Translations under genes and position numbers: made by a program
Source of the DNA: Porticoccus sp.
GTDB taxonomy: Bacteria > Pseudomonadota > Gammaproteobacteria > Pseudomonadales > Porticoccaceae
Reading direction: 5' to 3'
NCBI GenBank assembly: GCA_011049795.1
Contig: DRHD01000001.1
Coordinates: forward strand, 1 to 22,387
DNA length: 22,387 bases
Notes under the pieces: model-generated
The model's database searches: none
What the model was told of the DNA's origin: nothing
Seen by the model: only the letters and a program-made list of their open reading frames with translations
Part shown: one piece after another, positions 9,346 to 20,487 of the stretch
How the letters are laid out: each line of letters starts with the position of its first letter
Numbering within the stretch: the first letter of the stretch is position 1

Positions 9346-11478
9346 ATGAAAAGGTATCTGAAAGGTGTTCTGGTACTGACAGGGTGGCTTGCTTGTCTGG
9401 GGATCTCCTCGCAGGTGTGGGCTCAAGTGTTGCTCGAAGATATTAATTTTGCAACATTGCCTGATGGTAATTTTGAGGTGCGGATGACGTTTTCTGACAC
9501 CCCTCCCAGCCCCGAGGGCTACACTATAGATAACCCCGCTCGAATTGTTCTGGATCTTCCAGGTGTAGAAAGTACCTTGGAACAGAAAAAGTATGCGCTC
9601 TCATTTGAAAACGCCAGAAGTGCAGTTGTCTTAAGTACAGCAGACCGCACGCGTTTGATATTAAATATGCTGGAAATGGCCCCCTACGAAACTCGGACCG
9701 AGGGGAATGTGCTAACAGTTCTGGTGGGAGGAGGAGATGATGCTGTTATCACTCAGAAGCAGGCTAACTTGGTCACTGCCACTACGACTACTGAGAATAA
9801 AATTCACTCGGCAAAGTACAGTGTTAAAAATGTAGATTTTCGTCGTGGAGAAGGGGGCGAGGGTTTGGTTTCCATTGAACTTTCAGACCCCTCTGTCAGC
9901 GTTGATATTTCTCAAGTAGGAAGCGAAATAAAGTTAAGTTTTTACCGGACTGAACTGCCTGCGTCTCAGGACAGACGATTGGATGTGATTGATTTTGCAA
10001 CACCCGTAAAAGAGATTGATACCAGCTCCGATGGTTCAACAACTAATGTCGTGATAAGTACTGTCGGTGAGTATAACTATATGGCTTACCAGGCAGATAA
10101 TCAGTATGTGGTCAGTGTGAAACCACTAACGACTGCTGAACTTGCTGATAAACGGTCTAAATTTGCTTATGTGGGCGAGAAACTTTCTCTCAACTTTCAA
10201 GATATTGAAGTTAGGTCTGTACTACAGTTGATAGCAGATTTCACTGAACTAAATTTAGTGGCCAGTGATACAGTTTCTGGCAGCATTACTCTTCGCCTCG
10301 AAAATGTTCCTTGGGATCAGGCGCTTGCCATTGTTCTGAAAGCTAAGGGATTGGATAAGCGCCAGGTAGGAAATGTGCTGATGGTGGCACCAGCAGCAGA
10401 AATTGCTGAGCGGGAGAGGTTGCAGGTTGAGGCCAACAAACAGCTACAGGAGTTGGCTCCACTACGCACAGAATTTATTCGAATAAAATATGCAGATGCC
10501 GAAGAGCTCTTCGAGTTGTTTGATTCGCGTGGTAGTGGTGGCGGCAGCGGTGATCGAACGGCGACGACCAGTATTTTGTCAGAGCGTGGGTCAGCCATTG
10601 TCGATGCGAGAACGAATACCGTTATCTTGACCGATACGGAAGATAAGATTCTTGAATTCAAACGTTTAATAGACGAGATAGATATCCCAATTAGACAAGT
10701 TTTGATTGAAGCCCGTATTGTTATTGCAAATACAGATTTTAGAAAAGAAATTGGCGCACGTCTGGGGCTTCAGGGTGCTCGCACTCCCAATGGTGATGAC
10801 TTTGGTTTTGGCGGTTCTCTCGAACAATTTGAGAGTCCAAATAACCCCATTGATATTTTCAACAATGGGACTGGCACAATTTTAGTAAATGATAATGCCT
10901 TGAATGTTGATTTGGGGGTTACCAACCCTACGGGTAGTTTTGCGCTTGAATTCTTGACGGGTAATACTTTCTTGGATCTTGAGCTAAGTGCACTTGAAAA
11001 TGAAGGTAGTGGCGAGATTGTTTCTCAACCCAAAGTTTTGACGGGTGATAAGCAGACAGCGGTAATAAAAACAGGTACTGAGATTCCTTACCAAAATGCA
11101 ACATCTAGTGGAGCAACCTCCACAGAGTTTAAAGAGGCAGTGCTTAAGCTCGAAGTAACACCACAAATTACACCAGACGGTCGGATCGTGATGGATTTGG
11201 TGATATCTCAGGATTCTATTGGGGACCTACTACCTACGGGTGAGCCTGTCATCGATATAACAGAGATTCAAACGCAAGCCATTGTTGGTGATGGTCAGAC
11301 ACTTGTCCTTGGTGGGCTCTTTCAAATGTCCACAGTGACGTCTGTAGAGAAAGTTCCTTTGCTTGGGGATATTCCGTTTCTGGGACGCCTCTTCAGACAT
11401 GATATGAATGATATGGAAAAACGGGAAATCCTGATTTTTATCACACCAAAAATTATAGATGAAGCACTGCTTGATTAA
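9346..11478 (+). CDS. pilQ: Type IV pilus outer-membrane secretin PilQ
   Basis: Forms the outer-membrane ring through which the pilus passes. From the ATG at 9346 it has 710 residues: a signal peptide (1-26, MKRYLKG...SQVWA), two AMIN domains that bind peptidoglycan (about 28-130 and 155-260), an STN/N0 domain (about 275-345, LSLNFQDIEVRSVLQLIADF), an N1 domain (about 370-440) and the secretin barrel (about 450-700). The secretin signature GSGEIVSQPKVLTGDKQ is at about 554-570 and VLGGLFQ at about 654-660. A Gly/Ser-rich loop, SRGSGGGSG, lies in N1. A start six codons upstream (9328) has AAGGA before it but puts acidic residues in the signal peptide, so I prefer 9346. aroK begins 12 bases after the stop. 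Confidence 0.97.
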   Translation: MKRYLKGVLVLTGWLACLGISSQVWAQVLLEDINFATLPDGNFEVRMTFSDTPPSPEGYTIDNPARIVLDLPGVESTLEQKKYALSFENARSAVVLSTADRTRLILNMLEMAPYETRTEGNVLTVLVGGGDDAVITQKQANLVTATTTTENKIHSAKYSVKNVDFRRGEGGEGLVSIELSDPSVSVDISQVGSEIKLSFYRTELPASQDRRLDVIDFATPVKEIDTSSDGSTTNVVISTVGEYNYMAYQADNQYVVSVKPLTTAELADKRSKFAYVGEKLSLNFQDIEVRSVLQLIADFTELNLVASDTVSGSITLRLENVPWDQALAIVLKAKGLDKRQVGNVLMVAPAAEIAERERLQVEANKQLQELAPLRTEFIRIKYADAEELFELFDSRGSGGGSGDRTATTSILSERGSAIVDARTNTVILTDTEDKILEFKRLIDEIDIPIRQVLIEARIVIANTDFRKEIGARLGLQGARTPNGDDFGFGGSLEQFESPNNPIDIFNNGTGTILVNDNALNVDLGVTNPTGSFALEFLTGNTFLDLELSALENEGSGEIVSQPKVLTGDKQTAVIKTGTEIPYQNATSSGATSTEFKEAVLKLEVTPQITPDGRIVMDLVISQDSIGDLLPTGEPVIDITEIQTQAIVGDGQTLVLGGLFQMSTVTSVEKVPLLGDIPFLGRLFRHDMNDMEKREILIFITPKIIDEALLD

Positions 11479-11490
11479 TGTCTTAATCAC

Positions 11491-12018
11491 TTGATTAATC
11501 ATAATGAAAACCTCTTTCTTGTCGGTCCCATGGGGGCTGGAAAGACAACTATTGGTCGGTTTTTGGCGAATAGTCTCGACTTGGAATTTGTTGATCTTGA
11601 CTCAGAGATTGAGCAGCGTTGTGGTGCCAATATTCCCTGGATATTCGATGTGGAAGGAGAAGAGGGTTTTCGTAAGCGAGAAGGTCAGCTTTTAGAAGAA
11701 ATAACAGCCAGAAAAGGAATTCTTCTAGCGACGGGTGGTGGCGTTGTACTCACTGAAAATAATCGTGAGTTACTTAAGAACAGAGGTTTTGTTGTTTATT
11801 TAAATGCATCGGTAGATCAGCTTTTGGAGAGAACGGCTCATGATCGTAATCGACCACTGCTACAAGTCGACAATCCTCGTACCGTTATTGAGCAGCTGAT
11901 AGTAGACCGTGACCCTCTGTATCACGAGGTAGCTGATCTGGTTGTCATGACTGAGAGAAGAAAACCCCAGTTGGTCGCTGAAGATATTGTTGCAGAAGTT
12001 CGTCATCTCATGAGTTGA
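11491..12018 (+). CDS. aroK: Shikimate kinase I
   Basis: Phosphorylates shikimate with ATP, the fifth step of aromatic amino acid synthesis. It is cytosolic and 175 residues long. The P-loop GPMGAGKT is at 12-19, and the shikimate-binding region FVDLDSEIE, the WIFDVEGEEGFRKRE helix, LATGGGVV and RNRPLL in the lid all match AroK. The start is odd: the only in-frame ATG is inside the P-loop (Met14), and the nearest upstream in-frame stop is that of pilQ. The TTG at 11491 is therefore the best start, giving (M)INHNENLFLVGP like E. coli AroK. No Shine-Dalgarno site is visible, so re-initiation after pilQ is likely. An ATG at 11504 is out of frame. Confidence 0.95.
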   Translation: MINHNENLFLVGPMGAGKTTIGRFLANSLDLEFVDLDSEIEQRCGANIPWIFDVEGEEGFRKREGQLLEEITARKGILLATGGGVVLTENNRELLKNRGFVVYLNASVDQLLERTAHDRNRPLLQVDNPRTVIEQLIVDRDPLYHEVADLVVMTERRKPQLVAEDIVAEVRHLMS

Positions 12019-12061
12019 TGTGGTACATTTCAGGCCAAATTAAACAACAGAAAAATTCATC

Positions 12062-13144
12062 GTGGAAAAGACCAGAAAGCTCACAGTTGATTTGGGCGAG
12101 CGAAGCTATCCCATTTTCATTGGCGAAGGATTGTTACAGACACCAAATCTCTTTGCGCCCTATATTCATGGTAATCAGGTGCTGGTTGTTACTAACGAAA
12201 CCATAGCCCCGCTTTATCTGACGTCTGTTATGGATAACCTTTCTGCTTACCAGGCGGACTCGGTGATACTGCCCGATGGCGAGCGATACAAAAACCTTGA
12301 GATACTCAACCACATCTTTGATCAGCTTCTAATAAAACAGCATAACCGTCGTACTACATTGATTGCCCTTGGGGGCGGTGTTGTGGGTGATATGACAGGA
12401 TTTGCTGCTGCGTGCTATCAACGCGGAATTAATTTTATTCAGGTGCCAACCACATTGCTTTCGCAGGTAGATTCTTCCGTAGGCGGTAAAACGGCGGTTA
12501 ATCATCCGAAAGGTAAGAATATGATCGGCGCCTTTTATCAGCCGCAATGTGTGATTGCTGATACGGCGACATTGAATACTCTCGATGATCGGCAATTACG
12601 GGCAGGCCTGGCAGAAGTGATCAAATATGGTTTGATTGCGGATGTTGAGTTTTTTTTCTGGTTAGAGGAAAACATCGATCTGCTGCTGAAGAGGGATTCG
12701 AAGGCACTGGCATTTGCCATCCAAAGATCCTGTGAAAACAAAGCGAAGGTTGTGAGTCAGGACGAAAGAGAAGGTGGAATAAGAGCTATCCTGAATTTTG
12801 GGCATACATTTGGTCATGCCATTGAAACGGCTCAAAATTACAGTGACTGGCTCCATGGGGAGGCTATTGCTGCTGGTATGGTAATGGCGGCTGAGCTTTC
12901 TCATTCGCTCGGTTGGATTTCAGAAGAAGATGTCTGTAGATCCCAAGCACTGTTTGAGCGCTGTGCTCTTCCTGTAAGCCCTCCGGCATTGATGACATCG
13001 GATCAATTTCTTGGACTGATGGCTGTTGATAAGAAAGTGATGGATGGTTCGATTCGTCTCGTACTCCTAAAAGCTATTGGTCAAGCAGTGGTAACATCAG
13101 ATTTTGATCACAAACTTCTGGTTGAATTACTCCAACGAAACTAA
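12062..13144 (+). CDS. aroB: 3-dehydroquinate synthase
   Basis: Makes 3-dehydroquinate from DAHP, the second step of the shikimate pathway, using NAD+ and a divalent metal. It has 360 residues, the normal length. The NAD-binding segment GGGVVGD is at 104-110 and the active-site stretch [17 protein letters not shown] at 137-153. The metal ligands E185 (AEVIKYG), H248 (FGHTFGH) and H265 (LHGEA) correspond to E184, H247 and H264 of E. coli AroB. The start is GTG; no suitable in-frame ATG exists and the ribosome site is weak. It lies 43 bases after aroK and is the last gene of the pil-aro operon. I saw no clear hairpin terminator after it. Confidence 0.98.
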   Translation: MEKTRKLTVDLGERSYPIFIGEGLLQTPNLFAPYIHGNQVLVVTNETIAPLYLTSVMDNLSAYQADSVILPDGERYKNLEILNHIFDQLLIKQHNRRTTLIALGGGVVGDMTGFAAACYQRGINFIQVPTTLLSQVDSSVGGKTAVNHPKGKNMIGAFYQPQCVIADTATLNTLDDRQLRAGLAEVIKYGLIADVEFFFWLEENIDLLLKRDSKALAFAIQRSCENKAKVVSQDEREGGIRAILNFGHTFGHAIETAQNYSDWLHGEAIAAGMVMAAELSHSLGWISEEDVCRSQALFERCALPVSPPALMTSDQFLGLMAVDKKVMDGSIRLVLLKAIGQAVVTSDFDHKLLVELLQRN

Positions 13145-13157
13145 TAGTTAAGAGAGA

Positions 13158-13265
13158 ATGACCTTCCTGTTGGGGTTATTCTGCCTGTCAATACACTTTT
13201 TCACCTCCAGAAATTTGTGGCGCTGGCTGCGGATGTGTAAAATGTGTCTCCTTTTGTGTCTATGA
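13158..13265 (+). CDS. Very short ORF between aroB and gltB, coding status doubtful
   Basis: An ATG 13 bases after the aroB stop, with AAGAGAGA just before it, opens 35 codons ending at TGA. The product would begin MTFLLGLFCLSIHFF and end in MCKMCLLLCL. It is hydrophobic with a basic middle (SRNLWRWLR) and four cysteines. It could be a small membrane peptide, a leader peptide for gltB, or chance. The promoter-like sequence for gltB lies inside it, which argues against coding. I do not recognise it. Confidence 0.18.
   Translation: MTFLLGLFCLSIHFFTSRNLWRWLRMCKMCLLLCL
13215..13243 (+). promoter_or_regulatory. Possible sigma-70 promoter for gltBD-hemE
   Basis: TTGTGG (13215-13220), a 17-base spacer and TAAAAT (13238-13243) form a fair -35/-10 pair. 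This would give a leader of about 85 bases before the gltB ATG. The gap between aroB and gltB (13145-13333) is the only sizeable one in this stretch, so a promoter here is expected. I see no obvious hairpin or riboswitch in the leader. Confidence 0.45.
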
Positions 13266-13333
13266 GGCGCCATTTTGGTGAGTTTTTCATACGTAACTAG
13301 CTGTTTTTATTGAAATTCTACTAGAGTATTATT

Positions 13334-16300
13334 ATGTCGACTGGCCTTTATCGGTTAGATGAATTCAAAGATAACTGTGGCTTTGGCCTGATTGCCCATA
13401 TTAGGGGGAAGGCAAGCCATCGTCTTTTAGAAACCGCAATTGAAGCATTAACCTGTATGACCCACCGAGGCGGAATAGCCGCTGATGGTAAGACGGGCGA
13501 TGGCTGTGGCTTATTGCTGCAAAAGCCCGACAGTTTTATGCGTCAGGTCGCGCGCGAGCAATTCACGGTTGAGCTACCAGATTTATACGCGATAGGTGCT
13601 GTCATGCTCAGCCAAGATAGGGCGCAGCGTGAAAACTCAAAGGAGGCTATGTCTGCGGCGTTGTCTGCCCAAGGTTTGACTGTTGTCGGTTGGCGAGAAG
13701 TCCCTACTGATGACGCCTGTCTTGGTGAAATTGCACTAGAAACGCTACCTGTTATTGAGCAGGTGTTTGTGATTTCAGATAACCTTGATGAGCAACACTT
13801 CAACGCTGGCCTCTTTATCGCCAAGCGAAAGTCCGAAAAGGCTCTGGTGGAAGATACTGCATTTTATATCGCAAGCCTGGCGACAAATGTGATCTGCTAT
13901 AAAGGGCTGATGATGCCTGTAGATTTGCCCAAATTTTATTTGGACCTGGCAAATCCCGCACTGGAAACGGCTATTTGCATCTTTCACCAGCGGTTTTCTA
14001 CCAATACCATGCCTCAGTGGCCTCTGGCCCAGCCGTTCAGGATGCTGGCTCACAATGGTGAGATTAATACTATCCCGGGCAACAGAAACTGGTCTGTAGC
14101 TCGCACACCTAAATTTAAAACACCTCTATTGCCTGACCTGCAAGAGGTTACCCCCCTAGTCAATCGCACCGGGTCAGACTCATCAAGCCTCGATAATATG
14201 TTAGAGGTTCTGGTCGCCGGTGGTATGGAACTGCATAAAGCCGTTCGCCTGCTGGTACCGCCTGCTTGGAACAATACTCAAGATTTTGGTCCCGATGAAA
14301 GGGCATATTTCGAGTATGTTTCCATGCATATGGAGCCTTGGGATGGCCCTGCTGGTTTGGTTATTACAGATGGTCGATATGCTGTCTGTACCTTGGACCG
14401 AAATGGCCTGCGACCCTCTCGCTGGGTATTGACAGATGATGATGTGATCACCGTTGCGTCAGAGGTGGGTGTTTACAACTACGCACCTGAGAGCGTGGTC
14501 GCTAAGGGCCGATTGGGACCTGGTGATATCTTGTCGATAGATACCGAAACAGGGGTCATTTTTAATAGTGAGGATGTAGATAAGCAACTAGCTTCTTGCA
14601 ATCCATATCGGCAATGGTTACGTGAAGGCACCGTAAAAATTATGTCGACCATGGATGACGACAGTATTGAGGTAGAAGGTGCACTAACACGGGATCAGAT
14701 TCGTAAATATATGAAAATGTTCCTGGCATCTCAGGAAGAGCGGGATCAAGTGCTCCGTCCTTTAGCTGAGGGAGGCCAGGAGGCTACCGGCTCCATGGGC
14801 GACGATACCCCAATGGCGGTACTTTCTACTAAACACAGATCCCTCTTCGATTATTTTAGGCAGCAATTTGCACAGGTAACTAATCCACCTATAGATCCGC
14901 TTCGCGAGACGTTAGTTATGTCTCTACAGGTACAGTTGGGCCGGGAGCACAGTCTCTTTGCGGAGACAAAAGAACTCGGTACACGTGTCAATCTTTCCAG
15001 TCCGGTGCTATCACCACGCAAGTATTACGCACTAAAAAACAGCGGGTTGCCAGATTACCGGGTGCAGAAGATAAGCATCAACTATGATCCGGCACAAGTT
15101 GGTCTGAAACAGGCGATTAAAGCGCTTTGTGAAGAAGTAGAGGCTTTCGTCAGAGAGGGTGTTGTCTGTTGTATTCTGTCTGACTCTGATATTGGGCCAG
15201 GTAAGTTGCCAATACAGATGTTGATGGCTGTAGGGGCAGTTCACCACCACCTAATCGCTGTAGGGCTGCGATGTGATGCCAATATCATTGCCAGTACAGC
15301 ATCTGCGCGAGATTCACACCAAATTGCCACACTCATTGGTTGTGGTGCCTCAGCGGTTTACCCTTACCTTAGTTATCACATCCTGACTGACTTGATTCAG
15401 TCTGGTGAATTACTGTGTGATCTGGATACTGCCTTTAAAAACTATCGTAAGGGTATTAACAAAGGCCTGTTAAAAATTCTTTCGAAAATGGGTATCTCTA
15501 TCATTGCCTCTTACCGCGGGGCCCAGCTTTATGAGATTATTGGTCTGGCGTCAGACGTTGTCGATGCCTGCTTTACTGATACGCCTAGCCGTATTCAGGG
15601 TGCAGGGTTTGATGACTTACAAAAAAGCCAGCAATTACTCGCTAATGAAACTTGGAGTGAGCGCAAACCAGTGAGTCCCGGTGGGCTTCTGAAGTATGTT
15701 CATGGTCAGGAATATCACGCATTCAATCCAGACGTCATTCAGGCACTTCACCGCTCGGTACAGAATAATGATTACGCTGCTTGGCATGACTACGCTGCAC
15801 TAGTGAATGAGCGACCAGTGGCTACTCTTAGGGATTTACTCAAGATACGTGACGACATTGAGTCGATCCCATTGGCAGAGGTTGAGCCTATTCAACACAT
15901 TATCCAACGCTTTGACTCAGCGGGAATGTCTCTTGGTGCGCTGTCGCCAGAGGCCCATGAGGCGCTGGCCGAAGCGATGAATAGTCTGGGTGGTCGTTCC
16001 AACTCGGGTGAAGGCGGTGAAGACCCGATCCGTTATGGCACAGTAAAAGCATCTAAAATAAAGCAGGTTGCCTCTGGCCGTTTTGGTGTGACACCTCACT
16101 ATCTCTCCAGTGCAGAAGTGATTCAGATTAAAATAGCTCAGGGTGCAAAACCCGGTGAGGGCGGCCAGCTGCCCGGAGGCAAAGTGAATGATTTGATTGC
16201 TCGGCTACGATATTCCGTACCTGGCGTCACTCTCATCTCCCCACCACCTCACCACGATATCTATTCTATTGAGGATTTGGCTCAGCTAATTTTTGACCTG

Positions 16301-17788
16301 AAGCAGGTGAATCCTGATGCGCTGGTTTCTGTGAAGCTGGTTTCACGACCAGGCGTGGGTACCATTGCTGCTGGTGTCGCCAAGGCCTATGCAGATTTGA
16401 TCACCATTTCTGGCTACGATGGTGGTACTGCGGCCAGCCCACTTTCCTCTATCCGTTATGCAGGTTCCCCTTGGGAGCTTGGCTTATCAGAGACCCACCA
16501 AATGCTACGCGCCAATGACTTGCGCGGAAAGGTGAGGGTTCAAACTGACGGCGGGCTAAAAACGGGCCTTGATGTGGTAAAAGCCGCTATTTTAGGCGCT
16601 GAAAGCTTTGGCTTTGGCACAGGGCCGATGGTGGCGCTTGGTTGTAAGTACCTGCGTATTTGCCACCTCAACAATTGTGCGACAGGTATTGCCACCCAAG
16701 ATCAGCTCCTTCGTGATGAGTATTACAAAGGCACCGTGGACACAGCCAAGAATTTTTTCCGTTTTATGGCGAAAGAAACACGGGAATGGATGGCGCGTTT
16801 GGGTGTCCGCTCCTTGGAAGAGCTGGTGGGTCGAGTTGATCTATTGGAAGTTTTACCTGGGAATACTGAACAGCAGAAAAAACTGGATCTCTCACCGATC
16901 ATCTATACTGATGAATTGTTACAGAGTAAACCGCAGACTTGTCAGGTAGAGAAGAATAACCCCTTTGACCAAGCCCAATTGGCTGAGCAAATGGTGGTGG
17001 ACATGCTGCCAGCAATTGAAGAGAAGCTCGGTGGCGAATACAGCTATAACGTGAGCAACTGTGATCGTTCCATCGGTGCGCGATTGTCCGGTGAAATTGC
17101 TAAACGGCATGGAAACCAGGGAATGGCAGATACACCTATCAAGCTTAACTTAAGCGGGGTGGCTGGCCAGTCTCTGGGTGTTTGGAATGCAGGTGGTTTG
17201 GATATTTACCTCCGTGGTGATGCCAATGACTACGTTGGGAAAGGCATGGCAGGTGGAAAGATAGTGATCTCCCCCTCAGAAGGCAGCCAATTTGCTTCCA
17301 AAGATGCACCAATTATCGGCAATACCTGTCTGTATGGTGCAACGGGTGGTAAGTTGTTTGCTTCAGGCCGAGCCGGTGAGCGCTTTGCCGTACGAAACTC
17401 GGGTGCCCATGCCGTGGTTGAAGGCGCTGGCCACCACTGTTGTGAATATATGACAGGTGGCGTAGTTGTTGTACTCGGTTCGACGGGCTCTAACTTCGGT
17501 GCTGGTATGACGGGCGGTTTTGCCTATGTTTTAGATGAAGATCGCAGTTTTGTTGATAGCTACAATATGGAGCTTGTGGAAATTCAACGAATCGCCAGTG
17601 AAGCGACAGAAGCTTATCGTCATAATCTAGAGGGTATGATTGTCGATTTCGTGGCAGAGACCGGGAGTGCCTGGGGCCAGGAGATTTTGGAAAATTTCGA
17701 ATATTTTGTCAGTAAGTTTTGGCTGATAAAACCTAAAGCCGCTAACTTGAAAAGTTTGTTGGAGCATACTCGTGCTGCCCCACAATAA
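13334..17788 (+). CDS. gltB: Glutamate synthase (NADPH), large (alpha) subunit
   Basis: Transfers the amide of glutamine to 2-oxoglutarate to give two glutamates (GOGAT). It has 1484 residues, as expected. The class-II glutaminase domain (about 15-430) should start at Cys15 ([10 protein letters not shown]) after removal of a 14-residue propeptide, shorter than in E. coli. It includes [27 protein letters not shown] central domain (about 480-770) is followed by the FMN synthase domain (about 850-1220), with the 3Fe-4S cysteines C1104, C1110 and C1115 ([13 protein letters not shown]). The C-terminal GxGxG beta-helix (about 1240-1450) follows. The ribosome site is weak. gltD starts 33 bases downstream. 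Confidence 0.98.
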   Translation: MSTGLYRLDEFKDNCGFGLIAHIRGKASHRLLETAIEALTCMTHRGGIAADGKTGDGCGLLLQKPDSFMRQVAREQFTVELPDLYAIGAVMLSQDRAQRENSKEAMSAALSAQGLTVVGWREVPTDDACLGEIALETLPVIEQVFVISDNLDEQHFNAGLFIAKRKSEKALVEDTAFYIASLATNVICYKGLMMPVDLPKFYLDLANPALETAICIFHQRFSTNTMPQWPLAQPFRMLAHNGEINTIPGNRNWSVARTPKFKTPLLPDLQEVTPLVNRTGSDSSSLDNMLEVLVAGGMELHKAVRLLVPPAWNNTQDFGPDERAYFEYVSMHMEPWDGPAGLVITDGRYAVCTLDRNGLRPSRWVLTDDDVITVASEVGVYNYAPESVVAKGRLGPGDILSIDTETGVIFNSEDVDKQLASCNPYRQWLREGTVKIMSTMDDDSIEVEGALTRDQIRKYMKMFLASQEERDQVLRPLAEGGQEATGSMGDDTPMAVLSTKHRSLFDYFRQQFAQVTNPPIDPLRETLVMSLQVQLGREHSLFAETKELGTRVNLSSPVLSPRKYYALKNSGLPDYRVQKISINYDPAQVGLKQAIKALCEEVEAFVREGVVCCILSDSDIGPGKLPIQMLMAVGAVHHHLIAVGLRCDANIIASTASARDSHQIATLIGCGASAVYPYLSYHILTDLIQSGELLCDLDTAFKNYRKGINKGLLKILSKMGISIIASYRGAQLYEIIGLASDVVDACFTDTPSRIQGAGFDDLQKSQQLLANETWSERKPVSPGGLLKYVHGQEYHAFNPDVIQALHRSVQNNDYAAWHDYAALVNERPVATLRDLLKIRDDIESIPLAEVEPIQHIIQRFDSAGMSLGALSPEAHEALAEAMNSLGGRSNSGEGGEDPIRYGTVKASKIKQVASGRFGVTPHYLSSAEVIQIKIAQGAKPGEGGQLPGGKVNDLIARLRYSVPGVTLISPPPHHDIYSIEDLAQLIFDLKQVNPDALVSVKLVSRPGVGTIAAGVAKAYADLITISGYDGGTAASPLSSIRYAGSPWELGLSETHQMLRANDLRGKVRVQTDGGLKTGLDVVKAAILGAESFGFGTGPMVALGCKYLRICHLNNCATGIATQDQLLRDEYYKGTVDTAKNFFRFMAKETREWMARLGVRSLEELVGRVDLLEVLPGNTEQQKKLDLSPIIYTDELLQSKPQTCQVEKNNPFDQAQLAEQMVVDMLPAIEEKLGGEYSYNVSNCDRSIGARLSGEIAKRHGNQGMADTPIKLNLSGVAGQSLGVWNAGGLDIYLRGDANDYVGKGMAGGKIVISPSEGSQFASKDAPIIGNTCLYGATGGKLFASGRAGERFAVRNSGAHAVVEGAGHHCCEYMTGGVVVVLGSTGSNFGAGMTGGFAYVLDEDRSFVDSYNMELVEIQRIASEATEAYRHNLEGMIVDFVAETGSAWGQEILENFEYFVSKFWLIKPKAANLKSLLEHTRAAPQ

Positions 17789-19240
<1,452 letters not shown>

Positions 19241-19252
19241 GGTATTTACTTG

Positions 19253-20326
19253 ATGGTTGAGTTGAAGAACGACCGTTTTTTGCGCGCACTGATGCGCCAA
19301 CCAGTGGATATGACGCCAGTGTGGATGATGCGCCAGGCCGGTCGTTACCTTCCAGAATATAGGGAAAGTAGAGGCAAAGCGGGCGACTTTATGGCGCTTT
19401 GTACGAATCCTGAACTTGCCTGTGAAGTGACCTTGCAACCCCTGGAGCGCTACCCGCTAGATGCAGCGATTTTGTTCTCCGATATTTTGACGATCCCGGA
19501 TGCCATGGGGCTGGGTTTATATTTTGAAACGGGCGAGGGCCCTCGCTTTAGAAAGCCTGTTCGTACAGAAGCGGACATTAATGGCTTGTCTGTTATTGAC
19601 CCAGAACAGGACCTCCCCTACGTAATTAATGCAGTGAGCACTATTCGTCGTGAGCTCAATGGTCGTGTGCCTCTAATAGGTTTTTCCGGTAGCCCATGGA
19701 CTCTGGCTACCTATATGGTGGAAGGTGGTTCTAGTCGAGATTTCGCCCGTTGTAAAACCATGGCCTACAACCAGCCAGAATTGATGCATCAATTGCTGGA
19801 TACCTTGGCCAAATCTGTGATTGTCTATCTCAATGCTCAAATTAAAGCTGGCGCTCAAGCGGTACAAATATTTGATACCTGGGGCGGTGCGCTCTCTTAT
19901 TTGGCCTACCGTGAGTTTTCTCTACAGTATATGAATCAAATTGTTGATGGGTTGATTCGAGAGCACGAAGGGCGTCAGGTCCCGGTCATTCTGTTTACCA
20001 AAGGTGGTGGCCAATGGTTGGATGATATTGCTAATTCGGGTTGTCATGCACTTGGTATTGATTGGACGACCCATATTGGCAATGCTCGCCAGCAAGTGGG
20101 TGATCGGGTCGCACTACAGGGAAATATGGATCCGGCTATTCTTCGCGCCTCTCCTCAGCGTATCCGTCAGGAAGTGGCCACTATTTTGGAGCAGTTTGGC
20201 TCTGGTGAGGGGCATGTTTTTAACCTGGGTCATGGAATAACCCCTGATATCAACCCGGATCACGCCGGAGCGTTTATTGACGCAGTTCACGAATTGTCTG
20301 TGAAATATCACCAAAAATCTAATTAA
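19253..20326 (+). CDS. hemE: Uroporphyrinogen decarboxylase
   Basis: Removes four carboxyl groups from uroporphyrinogen III to give coproporphyrinogen III in haem synthesis, without a cofactor. It has 357 residues from the ATG at 19253. The frame also opens at a TTG just before, but [13 protein letters not shown] aligns with the E. coli N-terminus. Signature 1 is [15 protein letters not shown] (22-36), with R27 and R31 for substrate carboxyls. D77 (FSDILT) is the catalytic Asp. Signature 2 is [19 protein letters not shown] (143-161). The late motif FNLGHGI is present. Only 12 bases separate it from gltD, so it is likely co-transcribed with gltBD. Confidence 0.98.
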   Translation: MVELKNDRFLRALMRQPVDMTPVWMMRQAGRYLPEYRESRGKAGDFMALCTNPELACEVTLQPLERYPLDAAILFSDILTIPDAMGLGLYFETGEGPRFRKPVRTEADINGLSVIDPEQDLPYVINAVSTIRRELNGRVPLIGFSGSPWTLATYMVEGGSSRDFARCKTMAYNQPELMHQLLDTLAKSVIVYLNAQIKAGAQAVQIFDTWGGALSYLAYREFSLQYMNQIVDGLIREHEGRQVPVILFTKGGGQWLDDIANSGCHALGIDWTTHIGNARQQVGDRVALQGNMDPAILRASPQRIRQEVATILEQFGSGEGHVFNLGHGITPDINPDHAGAFIDAVHELSVKYHQKSN

Positions 20327-20375
20327 TCTAACCAGTTATCGTCTTATATGACCTGTCACGCTACAGCGGTTGATA

Positions 20376-20403
20376 TTGTGGTCAATCAGCTTATTCTTAA
20401 TAT
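20376..20403 (+). promoter_or_regulatory. Possible sigma-70 promoter for the HD-GYP gene
   Basis: TTGTGG (20376-20381), a 16-base spacer and TAATAT (20398-20403) make a fair promoter in the 161-base gap after hemE. It would give a leader of about 75 bases. I found no terminator hairpin for hemE in the gap. Confidence 0.4.
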
Positions 20404-20487
20404 TGCCCGGTGATGACTCTGGTAGATGCATAACCGGTAGAAGCATAATGTTGAGACACATGGTTTAAAGATAGGTGACAATCTGTA

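Noticed and set aside
10317..10661. Minus-strand 114-codon ORF
   Set aside because: It is antisense to the conserved N0/N1 part of pilQ and shows no ribosome site or recognisable domain.
11504..11695. ATG at 11504 as the aroK start
   Set aside because: It is in the +1 frame and gives 63 codons unlike any kinase, while the TTG frame carries the P-loop and all AroK motifs.
12650..12657. Run of eight T in aroB as a phase-variation site or frameshift
   Set aside because: The frame is intact on both sides with all active-site residues, and aroB is a housekeeping gene, so switching is unlikely.
16608..16949. Plus-strand 113-codon ORF
   Set aside because: It is an alternative frame inside gltB across the 3Fe-4S region, where the gltB frame is strongly conserved.
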